Assembly: GCF_041080655.1 (NCBI RefSeq)
Contig: NZ_CP163525.1
Coordinates: forward strand, 4,402,001 to 4,466,000
Source of the DNA: Streptomyces sp. CG4
GTDB lineage: Bacteria; Actinomycetota; Actinomycetes; Streptomycetales; Streptomycetaceae
Direction of reading: 5' to 3'
Length of the DNA: 64,000 nt
Below are positions 59,501 through 64,000 of the stretch, piece after piece. A program made the translations under genes and the position numbers. The stretch's first letter is position 1, and the number at the start of each line of letters is the position of its first letter. Below the pieces are notes generated by a model. It worked only from the letters and a program-made list of their open reading frames with translations, did no database searches and was not told where the DNA came from.

Positions 59501-60184
59501 TCATCCCTCGAAGCGGTAGCCCATGCCGGGCTCGGTGATCAGATAGCGGGGCTGGGAGGGGTCCGACTCCAACTTGCGGCGGAGCTGGGCCATATAGACC
59601 CGCAGGTAGTTCGTCTTGTTGCGCTGTGAGACCCCCCAGACCTCCTGGAGCAGCTGCTTCTGCGTGATCAGCCGGCCGGGGTTGGTCACCAGGATCTCCA
59701 GCAGATGCCACTCGGTCGGGGTCAGCCGCACGTCCCGCCCGGCCCGTACGGCCTTCTTGGCGAGCAGGTCGAGACTGAAGTCGTCCGTCTCGACCAGCGT
59801 CGTCTCGGGCACGAGCGGGGTGTCCTCGGTACGGCGGACCGCGGCCCGCAGCCGGGCCAGGAGTTCGTCCATGCTGAACGGCTTGGTGATGTAGTCGTCC
59901 GCGCCGGCGTCGAGGGCGGCGACCTTCTCGTCGGACGCCTGGCGGGCGGACAGGACCATGATCGGCACCCGGCTCCAGCCGCGCAGGCCCTTGATGATCT
60001 CCACGCCGTCCATGTCGGGCAGGCCGAGGTCCAGCAGCACCACGTCGGGCTGACGCGCGGCGGCCAGCCGGAGGGCGGTGGCACCGTCGGGGGCGGCGTC
60101 CACGCCGTAGTGACGTGCCTGCAAGTTGATGACGAGGGCCCGTACGAGCTGCGGGTCGTCCTCCACCACGAGCACCCTGGTCAT
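59501..60184 (-). CDS. kdpE: Response regulator KdpE
   Basis: 227 aa OmpR-type regulator of kdp. The receiver has VLVVEDDPQLVRALVINLQ, phosphoacceptor Asp in VVLLDLGLPDMDG and Lys in YITKPFSMDELLARL. The DNA-binding wing has LTPTEWHLLEILVTNPGRLI, then KTNYLRVYMAQLRRKLE and ITEPGMGYRFEG. Here kdpE precedes kdpD, the reverse of the enterobacterial order. An 81-bp spacer with a hairpin separates it from kdpC. Confidence 0.95.
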   Translation of the reverse strand: MTRVLVVEDDPQLVRALVINLQARHYGVDAAPDGATALRLAAARQPDVVLLDLGLPDMDGVEIIKGLRGWSRVPIMVLSARQASDEKVAALDAGADDYITKPFSMDELLARLRAAVRRTEDTPLVPETTLVETDDFSLDLLAKKAVRAGRDVRLTPTEWHLLEILVTNPGRLITQKQLLQEVWGVSQRNKTNYLRVYMAQLRRKLESDPSQPRYLITEPGMGYRFEG

Positions 60185-60212
60185 GGGGTGTCTGCCTCTC
60201 CTGTCATGCCTG

Positions 60213-60245
60213 CGGGAGTTGGCACCGGCAGGGTGCCAACTCCCG
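60213..60245 (-). terminator. Hairpin between kdpC and kdpE
   Basis: Perfect 14-bp stem CGGGAGTTGGCACC / GGTGCCAACTCCCG with a 5-nt loop. It could end the kdpABC message or act as an attenuator that lowers kdpED expression relative to the transporter. Confidence 0.75.
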
Positions 60246-60265
60246 TCGCGAATCGCGTAGGGCCG

Positions 60266-60898
60266 TCACTTCTTGGCTACGAGGTCCTTGAGCGCGATGT
60301 TCAGTTTCAGGACGTTCACCTGCGGCTCGCCCATGAAGCCGAGCGTGCGGCCGGTCGTGTTGTCCTTGACCAGCTTCTCGACCTGGGCGACGGACAGCCC
60401 GTTCTTCGCGGCGACCCGGTGCACCTGCAGTTCGGCGTACTCCGGGGAGATGGCCGGGTCCAGTCCGGAACCGGACGAGGTGACGGCGTCGGCCGGGATG
60501 TCGGACGGCCGCACGGTGTAGCCGGGGACCGAGTTGTCCTTGACGACCTTGTCCCTGGCGTCCTCGACCTGCTTGAGCAGCACCTTGCTGTCGGCGGACA
60601 GGTTGGTGGCGCCGGAAAGGATCAGCTTGTACTGCGTGTTGAGGCTGTTCGCGCCGAGGCCGTTCGCCGGGCGGGGCTGGAAGTACTGGAGGCTGTAGCC
60701 CTGTTGCCCGATCAGGGACGAGCCGACGACCTTGCCGTCCGCCTTGATCTCGGAGCCGTTCGCCTTGTCGCTGAACAGCGCCTGGGCCACGCCGGTGACG
60801 ACCAGCGGGTAGATGACGCCGGTCACCAGGGTCAGCACGAGGAGGGCCCTGAGGCCCGCCCCGAGCAACCGGGCGGTGTTCGTTACGGAGTTGTTCAT
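60266..60898 (-). CDS. kdpC: Potassium-transporting ATPase subunit KdpC
   Basis: 210 aa with one N-terminal membrane helix (GLRALLVLTLVTGVIYPLVVT). KdpC hallmarks are LIGQQGYSLQYFQPRPA, the PADAVTSSGSGLDPAISPEY block and RVAAKNGLSVAQVEKLVKDN. It stabilises the KdpFAB complex in the membrane. It follows kdpB by 7 nt. Confidence 0.96.
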   Translation of the reverse strand: MNNSVTNTARLLGAGLRALLVLTLVTGVIYPLVVTGVAQALFSDKANGSEIKADGKVVGSSLIGQQGYSLQYFQPRPANGLGANSLNTQYKLILSGATNLSADSKVLLKQVEDARDKVVKDNSVPGYTVRPSDIPADAVTSSGSGLDPAISPEYAELQVHRVAAKNGLSVAQVEKLVKDNTTGRTLGFMGEPQVNVLKLNIALKDLVAKK

Positions 60899-60905
60899 GG
60901 CGCGA

Positions 60906-63035
60906 TCAGCCGATTCCGGGGATGAGGGAGATGAGCAGGTCGATGATCTTGATGCCGATGAAGGGTGCGATCAGGCCGCCGATGCCGTAGATCCCGAGGT
61001 TGCGGCGGAGCATCTTGTCCGCGCTCATCGGCCGGTAGCGCACGCCCTTCAGGGACAGCGGCACCAGCGCGATGATGATCAGCGCGTTGAAGATGACGGC
61101 CGACAGGATCGCGGAGTTGGGCGAGGACAGCTGCATGATGTTGAGCTTGTCCAGGCCCGGGTAGACCGCCGCGAACAGCGCCGGGATGATCGCGAAGTAC
61201 TTCGCGACGTCGTTGGCGATGGAGAACGTGGTCAGCGCACCGCGCGTGATCAGCAACTGCTTGCCGATCTCCACGATCTCGATGAGCTTGGTCGGGTTGG
61301 AGTCGAGGTCGACCATGTTGCCGGCCTCCTTCGCGGCCGACGTACCGGTGTTCATCGCCACGCCGACGTCCGCCTGCGCGAGGGCCGGGGCGTCGTTGGT
61401 GCCGTCACCGGTCATCGCGACCAGCTTGCCGCCCGCCTGCTCCCGCTTGATGAGGGCCATCTTGTCCTCGGGGGTGGCCTCGGCGAGGAAGTCGTCGACG
61501 CCCGCCTCCTCGGCGATGGCCTTCGCGGTCAGCGGGTTGTCACCCGTGATCATGACCGTCTTGATGCCCATGCGGCGCAGCTCGACGAACCGCTCCCGCA
61601 TGCCGTCCTTGACGACGTCCTTCAGGTGGATGACACCCAGGACGCGGGCGCCCTTGTCGTCGTTCACGGCGACCAGCAGCGGGGTGCCGCCGGCCTCGGA
61701 GATGCGGTTGGCGACCGAGTCGGCGTCCTTCGCGACCGTGCCGCCCTGCTCCTCGACCCAGGCGATGACCGAGGCCGTGGCGCCCTTGCGGATCTTCCTG
61801 CCGTCGACGTCCACACCCGACATACGGGTCTGGGCGGTGAACTCGATCCACTCGGCGTGCGCCAGCTCGCCCTGGTGGCGCTCGCGCAGCCCGTACTTCT
61901 CCTTCGCCAGGACGACGATGGAGCGGCCCTCGGGCGTCTCGTCGGCCAGCGAGGACAGCTGGGCCGCGTCCGCGACCTCGGCCTCCGTGGTGCCCTTGAC
62001 CGGCACGAACTCGGCGGCCTGCCGGTTGCCGAGCGTGATGGTGCCGGTCTTGTCCAGCAGCAGCGTGGAGACGTCGCCGGCGGCCTCGACCGCGCGGCCG
62101 GACATGGCCAGGACGTTGCGCTGCACCAGCCGGTCCATGCCCGCGATACCGATCGCGGAGAGCAGGGCGCCGATGGTGGTCGGGATGAGGCAGACCAGCA
62201 GGGCGACCAGCACGATCATGGTCAGGTGCGTGCCCGCGTAGGTGGCGAACGGCGGCAGCGTGGCGACGGCCAGCAGGAAGACGATGGTCAGCGAGGCGAG
62301 CAGGATGTTCAGCGCGATCTCGTTGGGCGTCTTCTGCCGGGCAGCGCCCTCGACCAGGTTGATCATCCGGTCGATGAAGGTCTCGCCGGGCTTCGTCGTG
62401 ATCTTGATGACGATGCGGTCGGAGAGGACCTTCGTACCGCCCGTGACGGCACAGCGGTCGCCGCCGGACTCACGGATGACCGGGGCGGACTCACCGGTGA
62501 TGGCCGACTCGTCCACCGAGGCGACACCCTCGACGACGTCACCGTCGCCGGGGATCACGTCACCGGCCTCGCAGACCACCAGGTCGTCGATGGTCAGCGC
62601 GGTGCCGGGGACCTCCTCCTCCGTGCCGTCCTTGAGCAGCCGGCGGGCGACGGTGTCGGTCTTGGCCTTGCGCAGGGTGTCGGCCTGCGCCTTGCCGCGG
62701 CCCTCGGCGACGGCCTCCGCCAGGTTGGCGAAGATCACGGTCAGCCACAGCCAGGCGCTGATGGTCCAGCCGAACCAGTCGCCCGGGTCCTTGAAGGAGA
62801 AGACGGTGGTCAGGACGGAGCCGATCCACACCACGAACATCACGGGCGACTTGACCATCACCCGCGGGTCGAGCTTGCGGAACGCGTCCGGCAGCGACTT
62901 GACCAGTGCCTTGGGGTCGAAGAGGCCCGCTCCGACACGGCCCTCGTCGGGCTTGTGCCCGGTCGGCGCGTCCTGGTGGGGCGCAAGGGTGGGAGTGGAC
63001 ATGGAGTCCTCGTGCTCCTTGGTGTCGGTCGTCAT
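60906..63035 (-). CDS. kdpB: Potassium-transporting ATPase subunit KdpB
   Basis: 709 aa P-type ATPase. The phosphorylation site is DKTGTI (Asp328), the actuator loop is VDESAITGESAPVIRESGGD, the hinge is MTGDGTNDAPALAQADVGVA, and membrane helices at the N-terminus (about 65-115), about 260-310 and the C-terminus (about 610-709) are as expected. Transport energy for K+ uptake comes from this subunit. The ATG at 63035 shares one base with the kdpA stop (TGATG). A long plus-strand frame opposite it is a GC-driven shadow. Confidence 0.97.
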   Translation of the reverse strand: MTTDTKEHEDSMSTPTLAPHQDAPTGHKPDEGRVGAGLFDPKALVKSLPDAFRKLDPRVMVKSPVMFVVWIGSVLTTVFSFKDPGDWFGWTISAWLWLTVIFANLAEAVAEGRGKAQADTLRKAKTDTVARRLLKDGTEEEVPGTALTIDDLVVCEAGDVIPGDGDVVEGVASVDESAITGESAPVIRESGGDRCAVTGGTKVLSDRIVIKITTKPGETFIDRMINLVEGAARQKTPNEIALNILLASLTIVFLLAVATLPPFATYAGTHLTMIVLVALLVCLIPTTIGALLSAIGIAGMDRLVQRNVLAMSGRAVEAAGDVSTLLLDKTGTITLGNRQAAEFVPVKGTTEAEVADAAQLSSLADETPEGRSIVVLAKEKYGLRERHQGELAHAEWIEFTAQTRMSGVDVDGRKIRKGATASVIAWVEEQGGTVAKDADSVANRISEAGGTPLLVAVNDDKGARVLGVIHLKDVVKDGMRERFVELRRMGIKTVMITGDNPLTAKAIAEEAGVDDFLAEATPEDKMALIKREQAGGKLVAMTGDGTNDAPALAQADVGVAMNTGTSAAKEAGNMVDLDSNPTKLIEIVEIGKQLLITRGALTTFSIANDVAKYFAIIPALFAAVYPGLDKLNIMQLSSPNSAILSAVIFNALIIIALVPLSLKGVRYRPMSADKMLRRNLGIYGIGGLIAPFIGIKIIDLLISLIPGIG

Positions 63036-64000
63036 CACGCCAGCCCTTCCGCGAGCGGGCCCAGCGCGAGGGCCGGGAAGTACGTGAGACCGGTGATGAT
63101 CAGGATCGCGCCGACCAGCAGGCCGGTGAACAGCGGCTTCTCGGTGCGCAGGGTGCCCGCGGTGACCGGGACCGGCTTCTGCTCGGCGAGCGAGCCGGCC
63201 AGGGCCAGGACGAAGATCATGGGCAGGAAGCGGCCGAGCAGCATCGCGAGCCCGGTCATGGTGTTGTACCAGTCGGTGTTCGCGTTCAGCCCGGCGAAGG
63301 CCGAGCCGTTGTTGTTCGACGCCGACGTGAAGGCGTACAGGACCTCGGAGAACCCGTGCGCGCCGGAGTTGAGCATCGAGTGCGGCGGAGTCGGCAGGGC
63401 CATGGAGGCCGCCGTGAAGACCAGCACCAGGGCGGGGGTGATGAGGATGTAGCAGGCGGCGAGCTTCATCTCGCGGCCGCCGATCTTCTTGCCCAGGTAC
63501 TCGGGCGTACGGCCGACCATCAGACCAGCGATGAACACCGCGATGACCGCCATGATCAGCATGCCGTAGAGGCCGGAGCCGGTGCCGCCGGGCGCGATCT
63601 CGCCCAGCATCATGCCGAGCATGGTGATGCCGCCGCCGAGGCCGGTGAAGGAGGAGTGGAAGGAGTCCACCGCACCGGTCGAGGTCAGCGTCGTGGCTAC
63701 GGCGAAGATCGACGATCCGCCGACACCGAAGCGGACCTCCTTGCCCTCCATCGCGCCGCCCGCGGCCTGGAGCGCCGGGCCGTGGTGGGCGAACTCGGTC
63801 CACATCATCAGGACGGTGAAGCTCAGCCAGATGGTGACCATCGTGGCGAGGATCGCGTAACCCTGCTTCACGTTGCCGACCATCACGCCGAAGGTGCGGG
63901 TCAGCGAGAACGGGATCACCAGGATCAGGAAGATCTCGAAGAGGTTGGTGAAGGGCGTCGGGTTCTCGAAGGGGTGGGCGGAGTTGGCGTTGAAGTAGCC
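63035..64000 (-). CDS. kdpA: Potassium-transporting ATPase subunit KdpA, 5' part outside window
   Basis: The last 321 residues of the K+-channel-like subunit. Visible: NSAHPFENPTPFTNLFEIFL at the window edge, the selectivity-filter-type FTSASNNNGSAFAGLNANTD, and a final membrane segment (LLVGAILIITGLTYFPALAL). Multiple membrane helices. The reading frame is open to position 64000, so the gene starts beyond the window. It is the first visible gene of the kdpABC-kdpED series; a kdpF, if any, would be upstream. Confidence 0.96.
   Translation of the reverse strand, partial: GYFNANSAHPFENPTPFTNLFEIFLILVIPFSLTRTFGVMVGNVKQGYAILATMVTIWLSFTVLMMWTEFAHHGPALQAAGGAMEGKEVRFGVGGSSIFAVATTLTSTGAVDSFHSSFTGLGGGITMLGMMLGEIAPGGTGSGLYGMLIMAVIAVFIAGLMVGRTPEYLGKKIGGREMKLAACYILITPALVLVFTAASMALPTPPHSMLNSGAHGFSEVLYAFTSASNNNGSAFAGLNANTDWYNTMTGLAMLLGRFLPMIFVLALAGSLAEQKPVPVTAGTLRTEKPLFTGLLVGAILIITGLTYFPALALGPLAEGLA

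Noticed and set aside
60813..63452. 879-codon plus-strand frame opposite kdpB
   Set aside because: Asp/Gly/Arg-rich composition without domains; kdpB on the other strand is unmistakable.

Overview
The window looks like a Streptomyces chromosome segment. Base composition is very GC-rich, codon third positions are almost all G or C, and the gene content is typical of the genus: a WhiB-like regulator (WblA) beside a class A penicillin-binding protein, paired ArsA-like ATPases, Crp, an ECF41 sigma factor, many NUDIX proteins and two-component systems, and a tRNA without an encoded CCA end. Several genes start 6-7 nt after a TANNNT-type -10 box, which suggests leaderless transcripts. From memory, the order nth-crp-protease-ArsA pair-wblA-PBP resembles the S. 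coelicolor SCO3569-SCO3580 neighbourhood.

Left core (1-17600). A minus-strand group (nth, a NUDIX CoA pyrophosphatase, a MarP/CvpA-like membrane protein) diverges from crp. A secreted tripeptidyl aminopeptidase and an ECF41 sigma factor with an SRPBCC partner follow. The sigma gene is preceded by a perfect Crp-type operator and an ECF41-like promoter. Next come a minus-strand NUDIX/metallo-hydrolase pair, RidA with a DUF4177 protein, the two ArsA-like ATPases, wblA divergent from the PBP, YqeY, a metallophosphoesterase and a Pr6Pr membrane protein.

Genomic island (17659-34563). It is inserted at tRNA-Pro(CGG) and bounded by a perfect 72-bp direct repeat that starts in the tRNA anticodon loop. 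A diverged third copy at 22324-22367 suggests two elements integrated in tandem. The left element (about 4.7 kb) carries a decayed CD-NTase (CBASS-type) gene, a strong palindromic operator, and three unrecognised genes including a 794-aa protein. The right element (about 12.2 kb) is a defence island: a DUF4041/T5orf172 nuclease, a phosphorothioate-recognising SBD-HNH endonuclease, and a complete four-gene type II Wadjet system (JetABCD). No integrase is visible.

Right core (34794-64000). In order: a trypsin-like protease; a BlaI/M56 pair divergent from a GT28-like glycosyltransferase and a polysaccharide deacetylase, with two BlaI-type palindromes between them; an ABC transporter followed by a LuxR-type two-component system; an SDMT-like methyltransferase; an alkylsulfatase and a PucR-type regulator; a probable copper module (CsoR-like box, small membrane protein with 33-bp repeats, lipoprotein); a DUF4956-VTC-PAP2 operon divergent from an OmpR/histidine-kinase pair; a diaminopimelate decarboxylase with a small partner protein; a universal stress protein; and the potassium-uptake operon kdpABC-kdpED, with kdpA cut by the window end.
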